From contig NZ_CP020809.1 of assembly GCF_002157835.1 (NCBI RefSeq), forward strand, positions 2,046,001 through 2,110,000: DNA of 64,000 nucleotides, in the 5' to 3' direction. Positions 38,297-49,057 of this stretch are shown piece after piece (the first letter of the stretch is position 1; every line of letters starts with the position of its first letter). A model generated the notes under the pieces. The model did no database searches, was not told the DNA's origin, and saw only the letters and a program-made list of their open reading frames with translations. The DNA is from Mycobacterium dioxanotrophicus (lineage in GTDB: Bacteria > Actinomycetota > Actinomycetes > Mycobacteriales > Mycobacteriaceae). The position numbers and the translations under genes are program-made.

Positions 38297-40324
38297 TCAG
38301 CTGCCGCCACGCAATCGGCGCAGGGCTTGGCGCACCCGATCGCCGTCGGTGGTGGACCAGAACGGCGGCAGCGACGCGCGGAGGTATCCGCCGTAGCGTG
38401 CCGTCGCCAGCCGGGAGTCGAGCACCGCGACCACCCCGCGGTCGTCGGTGTGGCGCAGCAGTCGGCCCGCGCCCTGGGCGAGCAGCAGCGCGGCGTGGTT
38501 GGCGGCCACCGCCATGAAGCCGTTGCCGCCGCGGGCACTGATCGCCCGTTGCCGCGCGGTCAGCAGCGGATCGTCGGGCCGGGGGAACGGAATCCGGTCG
38601 ATCAGCACCAACGACAGCGACGGCCCTGGCACGTCGACGCCCTGCCACAGGGACAGGGTGCCGAACAGCGAGGTTTCGGGATCGGCGGAAAACTGTTGTA
38701 CCAGAGCAGAAGTGGTGTCGTCGCCCTGGCACAACACGGGGGTGTCGAGGCGTTCGCGCATGGCCTCGGCGGCGGCCTTCGCGGCCCGCATCGAGGAGAA
38801 CAGACCCAGCGTGCGACCGCCCGCAGCGGTGATGAGACCTTCGATCTCGTCGAGGGTGTCGTCACCGGTGCCGTCGCGGCCGGGTGGCGGTAAATGCTTG
38901 GCGACGTACAGGATTCCCGATTTGGCGTGTTCGAAGGGCGAGCCGACGTCGATGCCGCGCCAGCCCGGCGTGGCCGCGCCCTCGGAGTCGTCCGGTTTGG
39001 CCAGACCCCATGCCCTGGCCATGGCGTCGAAGTTGCCGCCCAGGCTCAGGGTGGCCGAGGTCAGCACGGCGGTGGTGTGGTCAAAGAGCCTGGTGCGCAA
39101 CAACCCTGACACGGTCAGCGGGGCCACCCGCAGGATGGTCCGGACGCTCCCGCTGCCGCTGTTGGTGCTCCTCGCGTGCGCGCCCTCCTCGTGGTCGAGC
39201 CACACCACATCGGTACGGTCCGGGATGGCCGGGACGAACGACGACAGGATGCGGGAGGCGGTGTCGTCGACGTCGGATAGTGCGGTCACGACCTCGTTGC
39301 GGGCGACCGCGGCTTTCGGATCGCTCGGTGAGGTGTCGATCGCCATCCTGGCCTTGTTGGCAGCGTCGCGCAGCGCGGTCAGATAAGTGGCCAGCTCGTC
39401 GTCGAGCACATCGATGCGGCCCGGCTCGGTCTCGTGCAGCAGTGAGGACAGCGTCGCGATGCTCGCCTCGAAACGTTCTGCGAGTTCGGGATCCACGAGT
39501 CGCGCGGCTCGTCGGTGCGCCACGGCCATCGACGTCGGGGAGAGCTCGGCGGTGGCCACGCCCGTGACACGGTCGGCGAGTTCGTGGGCTTCGTCGACGA
39601 TCAGCAGTTCGTACTCGGGCAATACGGCGAAATCGGAGAGGGCATCGATGGCCAGCAGGGCGTGGTTGGTCACCACCACATCGGCGGCGCCGGCCAGGCC
39701 GCGAGCCCGCTCGGCGAAGCAGTCGGTGCCGTACTGGCAGCGTGACACCCCGAGACACTCCCGCGCCGAGACGCTGACCTGGCTCCAGGAGCGGTCCGGT
39801 ACACCCGGGGTCACCTCGTCGCGGTCGCCGGTCTCGGTTTCCGAGGACCAGTCCATCAGACGCTGCACGTCACGGCCCATGGCGCTGATGGCCATCGGCG
39901 AGAACAACTCGTCCTGCGGACGGTCCTCTGGTTCGCCGGCTCCGTTGTGGATCTTGTTGAGGCACAAATAGTTACCCCGACCCTTCAGCAGCGCGAAGGT
40001 GGGGCGGCGGGGGAGCGCACCGGCCAGTGACTCCACCAGCCGGGGCAGGTCGCGGTCCACCAGCTGGCGCTGCAGCGCGATGGTGGCGGTCGAGACCACG
40101 ACCGGCTGCTCGGTTGCCAGCGCGTGTGCGATCGCCGGGACCAGGTAGGCAAGGGACTTGCCGGTGCCGGTGCCGGCCTGCACGGCCAGGTGCTCACCGG
40201 ATTCGAAGGCGTGCGCGACAGCCTTCGTCATCTCGATCTGACCGGTGCGGCGTGCGCCACCCAGTCCGTCGACAGCGACCGCGAGCAGGTCGGTGATGTC
40301 GTTGGGGAAGTCGGATTCCGGCGT
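38297..40324 (-). CDS. dinG: DinG-family ATP-dependent DNA helicase, start codon unusual
   Basis: This XPD/DinG superfamily 2 helicase has Walker A AGTGTGKSLAY, a cysteine set (CLNKIH, CLGVSRC, CFAERARG) fitting the iron-sulfur cluster, VVVTNHALL, DEAH, and the C-terminal motif QGAGRLLRH. Homology to Rv1329c begins at about 40310, but no ATG, GTG or TTG lies in frame there. ACG at 40324-40322 sits 5 bases after AGGAG in the expected place. The only in-frame ATG is at 40405, inside pncB. I give the ACG-based extent (675 residues). The insert HEEGAHARSTNSG is absent from Rv1329c. Confidence 0.85.
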   Translation of the reverse strand, partial: TPESDFPNDITDLLAVAVDGLGGARRTGQIEMTKAVAHAFESGEHLAVQAGTGTGKSLAYLVPAIAHALATEQPVVVSTATIALQRQLVDRDLPRLVESLAGALPRRPTFALLKGRGNYLCLNKIHNGAGEPEDRPQDELFSPMAISAMGRDVQRLMDWSSETETGDRDEVTPGVPDRSWSQVSVSARECLGVSRCQYGTDCFAERARGLAGAADVVVTNHALLAIDALSDFAVLPEYELLIVDEAHELADRVTGVATAELSPTSMAVAHRRAARLVDPELAERFEASIATLSSLLHETEPGRIDVLDDELATYLTALRDAANKARMAIDTSPSDPKAAVARNEVVTALSDVDDTASRILSSFVPAIPDRTDVVWLDHEEGAHARSTNSGSGSVRTILRVAPLTVSGLLRTRLFDHTTAVLTSATLSLGGNFDAMARAWGLAKPDDSEGAATPGWRGIDVGSPFEHAKSGILYVAKHLPPPGRDGTGDDTLDEIEGLITAAGGRTLGLFSSMRAAKAAAEAMRERLDTPVLCQGDDTTSALVQQFSADPETSLFGTLSLWQGVDVPGPSLSLVLIDRIPFPRPDDPLLTARQRAISARGGNGFMAVAANHAALLLAQGAGRLLRHTDDRGVVAVLDSRLATARYGGYLRASLPPFWSTTDGDRVRQALRRLRGGS

Positions 40325-40332
40325 GGGAGCTC

Positions 40333-41643
40333 CTAACGATCCTGGGCGGGCACCATGCGGGTGCCGATGGCAGGTTCGCCGCGGGAGAGCTTGAGGCCGT
40401 CCCACGGCAGGCTGTGCAGTCCGGCGGTGACCCGCTCGCGCGCGGCGGAGAGTTCTGCGGCAGGGGTGGCGTCGGACACCGGCTCGCCGCCGGTCACCAA
40501 CGGCACGGTGAGTGTGCGCGCGGTCAGACCGGACGGAGTCGGCGGCGGCTGCCCGTACGGGTGGATGACCTCTTCGACGATGGTTCCTGACGCCTTCGCC
40601 AGCCGGAGGGCCTGCTTGCGGCCGCCGTGCGACTCCTTGAGGCTGCTGCGTTTGGCCACGCCGATGCCGTCGACCTCGACGAGCTTGTAGACCATGCTGG
40701 CGGTGGGCGCTCCAGAGCCGGTCACCACCGAGGTGCCGACGCCATAGCTGTCGACGGGTTCAGCGCGCAGGGCCGCGATCGCGAACTCGTCGAGATCGCC
40801 GGAGACCACGATGCGCGTCGAGCAGGCGCCCAGCCCGTCGAGCTGGGTCCGCACCTGGCCTGCCAGCACACCCAGATCGCCGGAGTCGATGCGGACCGCG
40901 CCGAGCTCGGTCCCGCCAACCGCGATCGCGTTGGCAACGCCCGTGGTGATGTCGTAGGTGTCCACCAGCAACGTGGTGTCGGTGCCTAGCGCGGCCACCT
41001 GTCCGCGGAACGCCGCCTGCTCGTCGGGGCCCGCCGCGGTCGTGTGCAGCAGCGTGTAGGCGTGGGCCGCGGTGCCCATCGTGGGCACGCCGTAGCGGCG
41101 CTCGGCCTCGAGGTTCGAGGTCCCCGCGAACCCGGCGAGGTATGCCGCGCGGGCCGCGGCGACGGCCGCCTGCTCGTGGGTGCGCCGCGAACCCATCTCG
41201 ATCATCGGCCGGCCCGCCGCGGCGGAGGTCATCCGGGCCGCGGCCGAGGCGATCGCCGTGTCGTGGTTGAAGATTGACAGCACCAGGGTCTCGAGGATCA
41301 CGCACTCGCCGAAGCTGCCGTGCACGGAGAGCACCGGCGAACCGGGGAAGTAGAGCTCGCCTTCGGCGTAGCCGTCGACGTCCCCGCGGAACCGGTAGTC
41401 GGCGAGATACGCCAGTGTCGCATCGTCGAGGAAGTCCAGCGTCGCCAGAGCGGTATCGTCGAACCTGAACTGCCCCAAGGCTTCGACGAACCGTTGGGTA
41501 CCCGCAACCACGCCGTATCGGCGTCCCTCGGGCAGCCGGCGGGCAAAGACCTCGAACGTGGTCTGACGGTGCGCGGTACCGTCGCGAAGTGCAGCGGCGA
41601 GCATGGTCAGCTCGTACTTGTCGGTGAGCAACGCGACCGTCAC
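40333..41643 (-). CDS. pncB: Nicotinate phosphoribosyltransferase
   Basis: This 436-residue enzyme converts nicotinate to nicotinate mononucleotide in NAD salvage. It opens with the N-terminal [10 protein letters not shown] family motif, then has [20 protein letters not shown] (histidine site), and [11 protein letters not shown] and GTSVVTG (phosphate binding). I set the start at GTG 41643, which has a TACGGT -10 element seven bases upstream, rather than the far longer open frame. dinG follows directly. Corresponds to Rv1330c (pncB1). Confidence 0.94.
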   Translation of the reverse strand: MTVALLTDKYELTMLAAALRDGTAHRQTTFEVFARRLPEGRRYGVVAGTQRFVEALGQFRFDDTALATLDFLDDATLAYLADYRFRGDVDGYAEGELYFPGSPVLSVHGSFGECVILETLVLSIFNHDTAIASAAARMTSAAAGRPMIEMGSRRTHEQAAVAAARAAYLAGFAGTSNLEAERRYGVPTMGTAAHAYTLLHTTAAGPDEQAAFRGQVAALGTDTTLLVDTYDITTGVANAIAVGGTELGAVRIDSGDLGVLAGQVRTQLDGLGACSTRIVVSGDLDEFAIAALRAEPVDSYGVGTSVVTGSGAPTASMVYKLVEVDGIGVAKRSSLKESHGGRKQALRLAKASGTIVEEVIHPYGQPPPTPSGLTARTLTVPLVTGGEPVSDATPAAELSAARERVTAGLHSLPWDGLKLSRGEPAIGTRMVPAQDR

Positions 41644-41650
41644 AGCAGCA

Positions 41651-41691
41651 ACCGTAGCCGTTTCCGGGTTTGGGGATCTCGCCGGTATTGT
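41651..41691. promoter_or_regulatory. Divergent leaderless promoters for pncB and clpS
   Basis: On the minus strand TACGGT (41656-41651) lies seven bases before the pncB GTG. On the plus strand TATTGT (41686-41691) lies six bases before the clpS ATG. Both are TANNNT -10 elements at leaderless spacing. Confidence 0.5.
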
Positions 41692-41697
41692 GAGCCC

Positions 41698-42000
41698 ATG
41701 GTTACACCGGCGAAGGCCCGTCCGGGTACCCGGGAAGAAGTTGACGTCGCCGGGGCCGAGGCCACCGACAGTCCATGGGTGACCATCGTGTGGGACGACC
41801 CGGTAAATCTGATGACGTACGTGACCTACGTCTTCCAGAAACTCTTCGGCTACAGCGAACCGCACGCCACCAAGCTCATGCTGCAGGTGCACAACGAGGG
41901 CAAGGCGGTGGTGTCGGCGGGCAGCCGCGAATCCATGGAGGTCGACGTGTCGAAACTGCACGCCGCCGGGCTGTGGGCGACCTTGGCGCAGGACCGCTGA
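41698..42000 (+). CDS. clpS: ATP-dependent Clp protease adaptor ClpS
   Basis: This 100-residue adaptor delivers N-degron substrates to ClpC1P. The core shows [16 protein letters not shown], with the N-end-rule binding pocket D-P-N-x-M, and ATKLMLQVH. It is the first gene of a co-directional run clpS-DUF2017-P1 peptidase-mec-cysO-cysM. Corresponds to Rv1331. Confidence 0.97.
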   Translation: MVTPAKARPGTREEVDVAGAEATDSPWVTIVWDDPVNLMTYVTYVFQKLFGYSEPHATKLMLQVHNEGKAVVSAGSRESMEVDVSKLHAAGLWATLAQDR

Positions 42001-42006
42001 TCGACG

Positions 42007-42585
42007 GTGCGCAAATGGAAGCGGATCCAAACCGCTGACGGCCCGCGGTTCCGGTCGTCGTTGGCTGCCCACGAAGCCGTCTTGCTGCAGAACCTGGTGA
42101 CCTCGTTGCTGGGCATGCTCGAGGAGCGCGAATCCTCGGCGCCGACAGACGAACTGCACGCCATCACCGGCATCCGGACCGGGAACCCGCAGCCACCGCA
42201 GGACGACACGCTGCGCCGGCTGCTACCCGACTTCTACCGGCCGGCCACCGAGCACCCCGCCGGCTCCGGCACCGCCGAAAGCCTCAACAGCGCGCTGCGC
42301 GGGTTGCATGAGCCCGAGATCATCGACGCCAAACGCGATGCGGCACAACGGCTGTTGGGCACGCTCCCGGACGGCGGCGGCAAGTTCGAACTGACCGAGA
42401 GCGACGCACAGGCCTGGGCCGCCTCGGTCAACGACGTGCGCCTGGCGCTCGGCACCATGCTCGACATCAGGCCGGACGGCCCGCACCGGCTGTCGCAGGA
42501 GCACCCCATGGCCGGGCACCTCGACGTGTACCAATGGCTCACGGTGCTGCAGGAGTACCTCGTGCTGGGACTCATGGGCAAGTAG
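42007..42585 (+). CDS. DUF2017 protein (Rv1332 homologue)
   Basis: This 192-residue protein starts at GTG 42007, six bases after clpS. It is mostly helical, with RRLLPDFYRP and a C-terminal HLDVYQWLTVLQEYLV. DUF2017 is regularly adjacent to clpS in actinobacteria, which suggests a role near proteolysis, but no function is established. Confidence 0.88.
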   Translation: MRKWKRIQTADGPRFRSSLAAHEAVLLQNLVTSLLGMLEERESSAPTDELHAITGIRTGNPQPPQDDTLRRLLPDFYRPATEHPAGSGTAESLNSALRGLHEPEIIDAKRDAAQRLLGTLPDGGGKFELTESDAQAWAASVNDVRLALGTMLDIRPDGPHRLSQEHPMAGHLDVYQWLTVLQEYLVLGLMGK

Positions 42586-43605
42586 ATGGGCTCGATCTCC
42601 GACGTCGGCGGCATCCTGGTCGGCCACCACCACCGCATCGACCAGGACGTCACGTTGGGTGCCGGTTGGGCCTCGGGCACGACCGTGGTCCTGGCCCCGC
42701 CGGGCACGATCGGCGCCGTCGACGGTCGCGGTGGCGCGCCGGGTACGCGCGAGACCGATCTGCTCGACCCGATCAACACCGTCCGCCACGTCGACGCCGT
42801 CGTCCTCTCCGGCGGCAGCGCATACGGCCTGGCCGCAGCCGACGGTGTGATGACCTGGCTGGAGCAGCAGGATCGCGGCGTCGCCATGGACGGCGGGGTG
42901 GTTCCCATCGTTCCGGCCGCGGTGATCTTCGATCTGCCCGTCGGCGGGTGGGCGAACCGGCCGACCGCCGAATTCGGCTACGCCGCCGCGGCCGCGGCGG
43001 GTGCCCAGTTCGGTCTCGGCACGGTCGGGGCCGGGGTGGGTGCGCGGGCCGGGGTACTCAAGGGTGGTGTCGGCACGGCGTCGACCGTGCTGCCCGACGG
43101 AGTGACCGTTGGTGCGCTCGTGATCGTCAATGCCGCAGGCGACGTCGTCGACCCGGCAACCGGGCTGCCCTGGATGACCACACTGACCCACGAGTTCGGC
43201 CTCGTCGCGCCGCCGGCGAATCAGCTCGCCGCATACGCCGATCTGCACACCGAACTGAGCCCGCTCAACACCACCATCGCAGTAGTCGCGACCGACGCCG
43301 CGCTGAGCAAGGCCGCATGTCGGCGCGTCGCGGTGGCCGCCCACGACGGGCTGGCCCGCACCATCGCGCCGTGCCACACCCCGTTGGACGGCGATACGGT
43401 GTTCGCGCTGGCCACCGGCGCGGTGACGGTCGAGCCGGACCCGAAAACCCCGCCGGCGATGTCGCCCGAGACCATGCTGGTTGCCCGGATCGGCGCTGCG
43501 GCGGCGGAGGTGTTGGCCCGGGCAGTCCTGGTCGGAGTCCTGGCCGCGGATGCGGTGGCAGGAATACCCACCTACCGTGACATGTTGCCGGGAGCGTTCG
43601 GATGA
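42586..43605 (+). CDS. P1-type (S58) N-terminal nucleophile peptidase, DmpA/NylC-like
   Basis: This 339-residue protein has the DmpA/OAT-like fold, with GSISDVGGILVGHH at the N-terminus and LSGGSAYGLAAADGV. The predicted autocleavage lies in LSPLNTTIAVVATDA near residue 226-228, where a threonine becomes the nucleophile. Homologues include beta-aminopeptidases and NylC, and the natural substrate is unknown. It directly abuts the DUF2017 gene. Corresponds to Rv1333. Confidence 0.9.
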   Translation: MGSISDVGGILVGHHHRIDQDVTLGAGWASGTTVVLAPPGTIGAVDGRGGAPGTRETDLLDPINTVRHVDAVVLSGGSAYGLAAADGVMTWLEQQDRGVAMDGGVVPIVPAAVIFDLPVGGWANRPTAEFGYAAAAAAGAQFGLGTVGAGVGARAGVLKGGVGTASTVLPDGVTVGALVIVNAAGDVVDPATGLPWMTTLTHEFGLVAPPANQLAAYADLHTELSPLNTTIAVVATDAALSKAACRRVAVAAHDGLARTIAPCHTPLDGDTVFALATGAVTVEPDPKTPPAMSPETMLVARIGAAAAEVLARAVLVGVLAADAVAGIPTYRDMLPGAFG

Positions 43606-43618
43606 AGGGAGCCGTCCA

Positions 43619-44050
43619 GTGTTGGTGATACGCCGTGACCTCGTCGAGGCCATGGTGGCCCATGCGCGGGCGGACCATCCTGACGAGGCATGTGGGGTGA
43701 TCGCCGGACCCGAGGGTTCCGACCGGCCCGACCGGTTCATCGCGATGGTCAACGCCGAGCGTTCGCCGACGTTCTATCGGTTCGATTCGGGTGAACAGCT
43801 CAAGGTGTGGCGCGCGATGGACGAAGCCGACGAGGTGCCCGTCGTCATCTATCACTCACACACCGCGACCGAGGCGTATCCGAGCCGCACCGACATCGCC
43901 TACGCGTCGGAGCCCGATGCACACTACGTGCTGGTCTCGACCCGCGACCCGAACCAGCATGAACTACGCAGCTACCGCATCCTCGACGGCGTCGTCACCG
44001 AAGAGCCCGTCCAGATCGTCGAGCAGTACAGCAACAAGGAGCAAGTGTGA
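43619..44050 (+). CDS. mec: CysO-cysteine peptidase Mec (JAMM metalloprotease)
   Basis: This 143-residue JAB1/MPN protein has metal ligands in HSHTATEAYPSRTD and an upstream catalytic glutamate in DEACGV. It releases cysteine from the CysO-cysteine thiocarboxylate adduct. GTG 43619 with GGGAG upstream gives MLVIRRDL. It overlaps cysO by 4 bases (GTGA), coupling the peptidase to its carrier. Corresponds to Rv1334. Confidence 0.95.
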   Translation: MLVIRRDLVEAMVAHARADHPDEACGVIAGPEGSDRPDRFIAMVNAERSPTFYRFDSGEQLKVWRAMDEADEVPVVIYHSHTATEAYPSRTDIAYASEPDAHYVLVSTRDPNQHELRSYRILDGVVTEEPVQIVEQYSNKEQV

Positions 44051-44319
44051 CCGTTAACGTCTCGATCCCGACCATCCTGCGTCCGCACACCGGCGGGCAG
44101 AAGCGGGTCAGCGCCTCCGGCGACACGCTGGCCGCGGTGATCAGCGATCTGGAGGCCAACTACTCGGGCCTGTCCGAGCGGCTCGTCGATAACGGCAAGC
44201 TGCACCGATTCGTCAACATCTACGTCAACGACGAGGACGTGCGATTTTCCGGCGGCCTGGACACCGTGATCGCCGACGGCGACTCGGTGACCATCCTGCC
44301 TGCTGTCGCCGGCGGGTAA
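44047..44319 (+). CDS. cysO: Sulfur carrier protein CysO
   Basis: This 90-residue ubiquitin-like (ThiS/MoaD fold) protein ends in the diglycine AVAGG that is thiocarboxylated. It carries sulfide for PLP-dependent cysteine synthesis by CysM, a route useful under oxidative stress. The GTG start lies inside the mec stop. It is in the operon mec-cysO-cysM (Rv1335). Confidence 0.97.
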   Translation: MTVNVSIPTILRPHTGGQKRVSASGDTLAAVISDLEANYSGLSERLVDNGKLHRFVNIYVNDEDVRFSGGLDTVIADGDSVTILPAVAGG

Positions 44320-45297
<978 letters not shown>

Positions 45298-45346
45298 AGG
45301 TGTGGGCATGAGCAGGCGCCCGCGAGGAACCGCAGGCGGATCGTCC

Positions 45347-46000
45347 ATGAGTGGCCTGCCCGTGCCGACCACGCCGAACAAGTCACCGGCGTGGAAGGTC
45401 GGCGGCGCCGCCATCCTCACCTTTGTCGCACTGCTCTACGTGATCGAGCTGGCTGATCAGCTTTCGGGTGGGCGGTTGGACCGCAACGGCATCCGCCCGC
45501 TGGAGACCGACGGCTTGTGGGGCATCCTGTTCGCCCCGCTGCTGCACGCCAACTGGCAGCATCTGATGGCCAACACCGTCCCGGCGCTCGTACTCGGATT
45601 CCTCGTGACGCTTGCCGGGATGAGCAGGTTCATCTGGGCGACGGCGATCGTCTGGATCCTCGGTGGCTTCGGCACCTGGCTGATCGGCGATGTCGGCGGA
45701 TGCGCCCTGCCGACCAACCACATTGGTGCGTCGGGGCTGATCTTCGGCTGGCTGACCTTCCTTATGGTGTTCGGCTGGTTCACCCGGCACGTCTGGCAGA
45801 TCGTCGTGGGCATCCTGGTGCTGTTCATCTACGGCGGCGTGTTGTGGGGAGCCATCCCCGAACTCAACACGTGCGGCGGGGTGTCCTGGCAGGGACACCT
45901 GTGCGGGGCCATCGCCGGGATCGTCGCGGCTTACCTGCTGTCCGGGCCCGAACGCAAAGCCCGGCAGCTCCGCAAGCGGCCCAACCAGCTGACCTCATGA
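45347..46000 (+). CDS. Rhomboid-family intramembrane serine protease
   Basis: About 217 residues with six hydrophobic segments. The catalytic serine is in [10 protein letters not shown] and the histidine is in [21 protein letters not shown] holds conserved L1/TM2 residues. I chose ATG 45347 ([10 protein letters not shown]). The in-frame ATG at 45308 would add 13 residues coded by a repeat-like GC-rich stretch. It overlaps murI by 4 bases (ATGA). Corresponds to Rv1337. Confidence 0.9.
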   Translation: MSGLPVPTTPNKSPAWKVGGAAILTFVALLYVIELADQLSGGRLDRNGIRPLETDGLWGILFAPLLHANWQHLMANTVPALVLGFLVTLAGMSRFIWATAIVWILGGFGTWLIGDVGGCALPTNHIGASGLIFGWLTFLMVFGWFTRHVWQIVVGILVLFIYGGVLWGAIPELNTCGGVSWQGHLCGAIAGIVAAYLLSGPERKARQLRKRPNQLTS

Positions 46001-46821
46001 GAGATCAGCTCGCGCCGATCGGGATTTTCGATTCCGGGGTCGGTGGGCTCACTGTCGCCCGCGCCATCATCGACCAGCTACCCGACGAGGACATCGTCTA
46101 CGTCGGCGACACCGGCAACGGGCCATATGGGCCGCTGACCATCCCCGAGATTCGGGCGCACTCGCTGGCCATCGGCGACGACCTCGTCGCCAGGGGAGTG
46201 AAGGCGTTGGTGATCGCGTGCAACACCGCGTCGTCGGCGTGTCTGCGGGACGCGAGGGAACGCTATGCTCCGGTTCCGGTGGTCGAAGTGATCCTGCCCG
46301 CGGTGCGGCGCGCGGTCGCCGCGACCCGCAACGGGCGGATCGGCGTCATCGGCACCGCGGCCACCATCGCGTCGCGGGCATACCAGGACGCCTTTGCCGC
46401 GGCGCGTGACACCGAGATCATCGGGGTGGCTTGTCCCCGGTTCGTCGACTTCGTCGAGCGCGGCGTGACGAGTGGGCGGCAGGTGCTCGGGCTCGCCGAG
46501 GGGTATCTGGAGCCTCTGCAGCGCGCCGAGGTGGACACTCTCGTGCTGGGCTGCACCCACTACCCGATGCTGTCGGGGTTGATCCAACTGGCCATGGGCG
46601 ACAACGTCACGCTGGTGTCGTCGGCCGAGGAGACCGCGAAGGACCTGCTGCGGGTGCTGACCGAACTCGATTTGCTGAAGCCGCACGGAGTTTCCCCGGC
46701 GCACCGGGTCTTCGAAGCGACGGGCGATCCGGAGGCGTTCACCGCTCTGGCGGCCAGATTCCTCGGCCCCAGTCTCGACGGCGTGCGGCAGGTGGGGCGT
46801 CACGCCGGCGCCGGAACATGA
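45997..46821 (+). CDS. murI: Glutamate racemase
   Basis: This 274-residue enzyme supplies D-glutamate for peptidoglycan. Both catalytic cysteines are present ([19 protein letters not shown]), with [13 protein letters not shown] at the N-terminus. The ATG overlaps the rhomboid stop, so the two are translationally coupled. Corresponds to Rv1338. Confidence 0.97.
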   Translation: MRDQLAPIGIFDSGVGGLTVARAIIDQLPDEDIVYVGDTGNGPYGPLTIPEIRAHSLAIGDDLVARGVKALVIACNTASSACLRDARERYAPVPVVEVILPAVRRAVAATRNGRIGVIGTAATIASRAYQDAFAAARDTEIIGVACPRFVDFVERGVTSGRQVLGLAEGYLEPLQRAEVDTLVLGCTHYPMLSGLIQLAMGDNVTLVSSAEETAKDLLRVLTELDLLKPHGVSPAHRVFEATGDPEAFTALAARFLGPSLDGVRQVGRHAGAGT

Positions 46822-46885
46822 TCTCCGTCGCCCAAACCGGCCATGTCTTGGCGACGTGCATGCCAGGCATGGCAAGCTAGGCACT

Positions 46886-47650
46886 GTGCGTTTGACCGTC
46901 CTGGGATGCTCCGGCAGCGTTGTCGGCCCAGATTCGCCGGCGTCGGGGTATCTCGTCACCGCGCCGGACACCGTGCCGATGGTGATCGACTTCGGCGGCG
47001 GCGTTCTCGGCGCGTTGCAGCGCTACGCCGACCCCAACGCGGTCAACGTGTTGCTGTCGCATCTGCATGCCGATCACTGCCTGGACCTGCCCGGACTCTT
47101 TGTCTGGCGGCGCTATCACCCCATCCCGGCCACCGAACGCGGCATCATGTACGGCCCCGCCAACACGTGGGCCCGGCTGGGCGCGGCGTCCTCGCCCGAG
47201 GGCGGCGAGATCGATGACTTCACCGACATCTTCGATGTGCGTAACTGGGTGGACGGCGAGGCCATCGAACTGGGCACGCTGAACATCACCCCACGGTTGG
47301 TATGCCATCCGACCGAGTCGTACGGCATGCGGTTCACCGACCCGTCCGGTGCGACGCTGGTGTACAGCGGCGACACCGGCTACTGCGATGCGCTCGTGGA
47401 TCTGGCGCGCGGCGCCGACGTGTTCCTGTGCGAGGCGTCGTGGACCGACGATCCGTCTCGCCCGCCGCGGCTGCATCTGTCGGGTGCCGAGGCCGGGCGT
47501 GCCGCCGCGGCGGCCGGTGTGGGCGAGCTGCTGCTCACCCACATCCCGCCATGGACGTCGCGTGAGGACGTGATCAGCGAGGCCAAGGCCGAGTTCGACG
47601 GCCCGGTGCACGCCGTGGTGTGCGGCGAGGTATTCGACATCACCCGATAG
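46886..47650 (+). CDS. Metallo-beta-lactamase-fold phosphodiesterase (Rv1339 type)
   Basis: This 254-residue hydrolase has the metal motif SHLHADHCLD, then VCHPTESYGMRF, YSGDTGYCDAL and LLTHIPPW. The M. tuberculosis homologue has been described as an atypical class II cAMP phosphodiesterase, so it may offset the cyclase at 23121-24725. That is inference from homology. I chose GTG 46886 (MRLTVLGCSG) and not ATG 46856. Confidence 0.88.
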   Translation: MRLTVLGCSGSVVGPDSPASGYLVTAPDTVPMVIDFGGGVLGALQRYADPNAVNVLLSHLHADHCLDLPGLFVWRRYHPIPATERGIMYGPANTWARLGAASSPEGGEIDDFTDIFDVRNWVDGEAIELGTLNITPRLVCHPTESYGMRFTDPSGATLVYSGDTGYCDALVDLARGADVFLCEASWTDDPSRPPRLHLSGAEAGRAAAAAGVGELLLTHIPPWTSREDVISEAKAEFDGPVHAVVCGEVFDITR

Positions 47651-47659
47651 GGTTGGCGG

Positions 47660-48439
47660 GTGTCCAGACGAGAAGACGGCCGCCTCGACGACGAGCTGCG
47701 CCCGGTAGTCATCACCCGCGGCTTCACCAATCATCCGGCCGGCTCGGTGCTGGTGGAATTCGGCCAGACCCGTGTCATGTGCACCGCCTCGGTCACCGAG
47801 GGCGTGCCGCGCTGGCGCAAGGGATCCGGGCAGGGCTGGCTGACCGCCGAATACGCCATGCTTCCCGCGGCCACCCATGACCGGTCGGACCGGGAGTCGG
47901 TCAAGGGCCGGGTCGGTGGCCGCACGCAGGAGATCAGCCGGCTCGTCGGCCGTTCCCTGCGGGCCTGCATCGACCTCGGGGCGTTGGGGGAGAACACCAT
48001 TGCCATCGACTGCGATGTGCTGCAGGCCGACGGCGGCACCCGCACCGCAGCCATCACCGGCGCATACGTCGCGTTGGCCGATGCGGTGACGTACCTCGCC
48101 GCTGCGGGACGGCTCTCGGATCCGCGGCCGCTGTCGTGCGCCATCGCCGCGGTGTCGGTCGGCGTGGTCGACGGCCGTGTGCGCGTCGACCTGCCCTATA
48201 CCGAAGATTCCCGCGCCGAGGTGGACATGAACGTCGTCGCCACCGACACCGGAACGCTCGTCGAGATCCAGGGCACGGGCGAAGGCGCAACCTTCCCGCG
48301 CTCGACGCTCGACAAGCTGCTGGACGCCGCGCTCGGGGCCTGCGAGCAGTTGTTCGTCATTCAGCGCGAGGCGCTGGAATTGCCGTATCCCGGTGTGCTG
48401 CCGGAAGGCCCGGCGCCCAAGAAGTCGTTCGGAAGCTGA
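47660..48439 (+). CDS. rphA: Ribonuclease PH
   Basis: This 259-residue phosphorolytic 3'-5' exoribonuclease trims tRNA 3' ends. Family blocks are [41 protein letters not shown] and [10 protein letters not shown]. The GTG start lies 10 bases after the upstream hydrolase. Corresponds to Rv1340. Confidence 0.96.
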   Translation: MSRREDGRLDDELRPVVITRGFTNHPAGSVLVEFGQTRVMCTASVTEGVPRWRKGSGQGWLTAEYAMLPAATHDRSDRESVKGRVGGRTQEISRLVGRSLRACIDLGALGENTIAIDCDVLQADGGTRTAAITGAYVALADAVTYLAAAGRLSDPRPLSCAIAAVSVGVVDGRVRVDLPYTEDSRAEVDMNVVATDTGTLVEIQGTGEGATFPRSTLDKLLDAALGACEQLFVIQREALELPYPGVLPEGPAPKKSFGS

Positions 48440-48445
48440 GGGCTG

Positions 48446-49057
48446 ATGCCTGAGCTGTTGGTCGCCAGCCGCAATCCGAAGAAGCTGGCCGAGCTTCGGC
48501 GCGTGCTCGACGCCGCCGGGGTGTCGGGGCTTTCGCTGCTGTCCCTCGCCGACGTCGCGCCCTTCGACGAGGCACCCGAGACCGGCGCGACGTTCGAGGA
48601 CAACGCACTCGCCAAGGCCACCGATGGCTTCCGGGCCACCGGACTGGCGTGTGTGGCCGACGATTCCGGCATCGCGGTCGCGGCGCTCAACGGCATGCCC
48701 GGTGTGTTGTCGGCGCGGTGGTCGGGAAAGCACGGGGACGATGCGGCCAACACCGCACTGCTGCTGGGTCAGCTCGCCGATGTGCCCGACGAGCGGCGCG
48801 GCGCGGCGTTCGTCTCGGCCTGCGCCTTGGTGTCGGCCTCGGGTTCGACCGTGGTGCGCGGCGAGTGGCCAGGCACGGTCATCCGCGAGCGCCGCGGCGA
48901 CGGTGGCTTCGGCTACGACCCGGTGTTCCTGCCCGACGGGTCGACGCGGACGGCCGCCGAGCTGTCACCGGCCGAGAAGGACGCGGCATCGCATCGCGGG
49001 CGGGCGCTGGCGTTGTTGGTACCGGCGCTACGGGAGCTGGCCGGCCTTACAGGCTGA
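48446..49057 (+). CDS. rdgB: dITP/XTP pyrophosphatase (HAM1/RdgB)
   Basis: This 203-residue nucleotide-pool sanitising enzyme has the motif VASRNPKKLAELRRVL, VADDSGIAV and a C-terminal S-H-R segment (AASHRGRAL). It removes non-canonical purine nucleotides. It starts 7 bases after rphA and overlaps the converging DUF3817 gene by 11 bases. Corresponds to Rv1341. Confidence 0.96.
   Translation: MPELLVASRNPKKLAELRRVLDAAGVSGLSLLSLADVAPFDEAPETGATFEDNALAKATDGFRATGLACVADDSGIAVAALNGMPGVLSARWSGKHGDDAANTALLLGQLADVPDERRGAAFVSACALVSASGSTVVRGEWPGTVIRERRGDGGFGYDPVFLPDGSTRTAAELSPAEKDAASHRGRALALLVPALRELAGLTG

Noticed and set aside
42158..42160. Long pncB frame starting at 42159
   Set aside because: The extension runs opposite clpS and DUF2017. 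The family N-terminus begins at GTG 41643 with a promoter element directly upstream.
45308..45346. Rhomboid start at ATG 45308
   Set aside because: The extra 13 codons are a repeat-like GC-rich stretch without conservation to Rv1337, and ATG 45347 is favoured.
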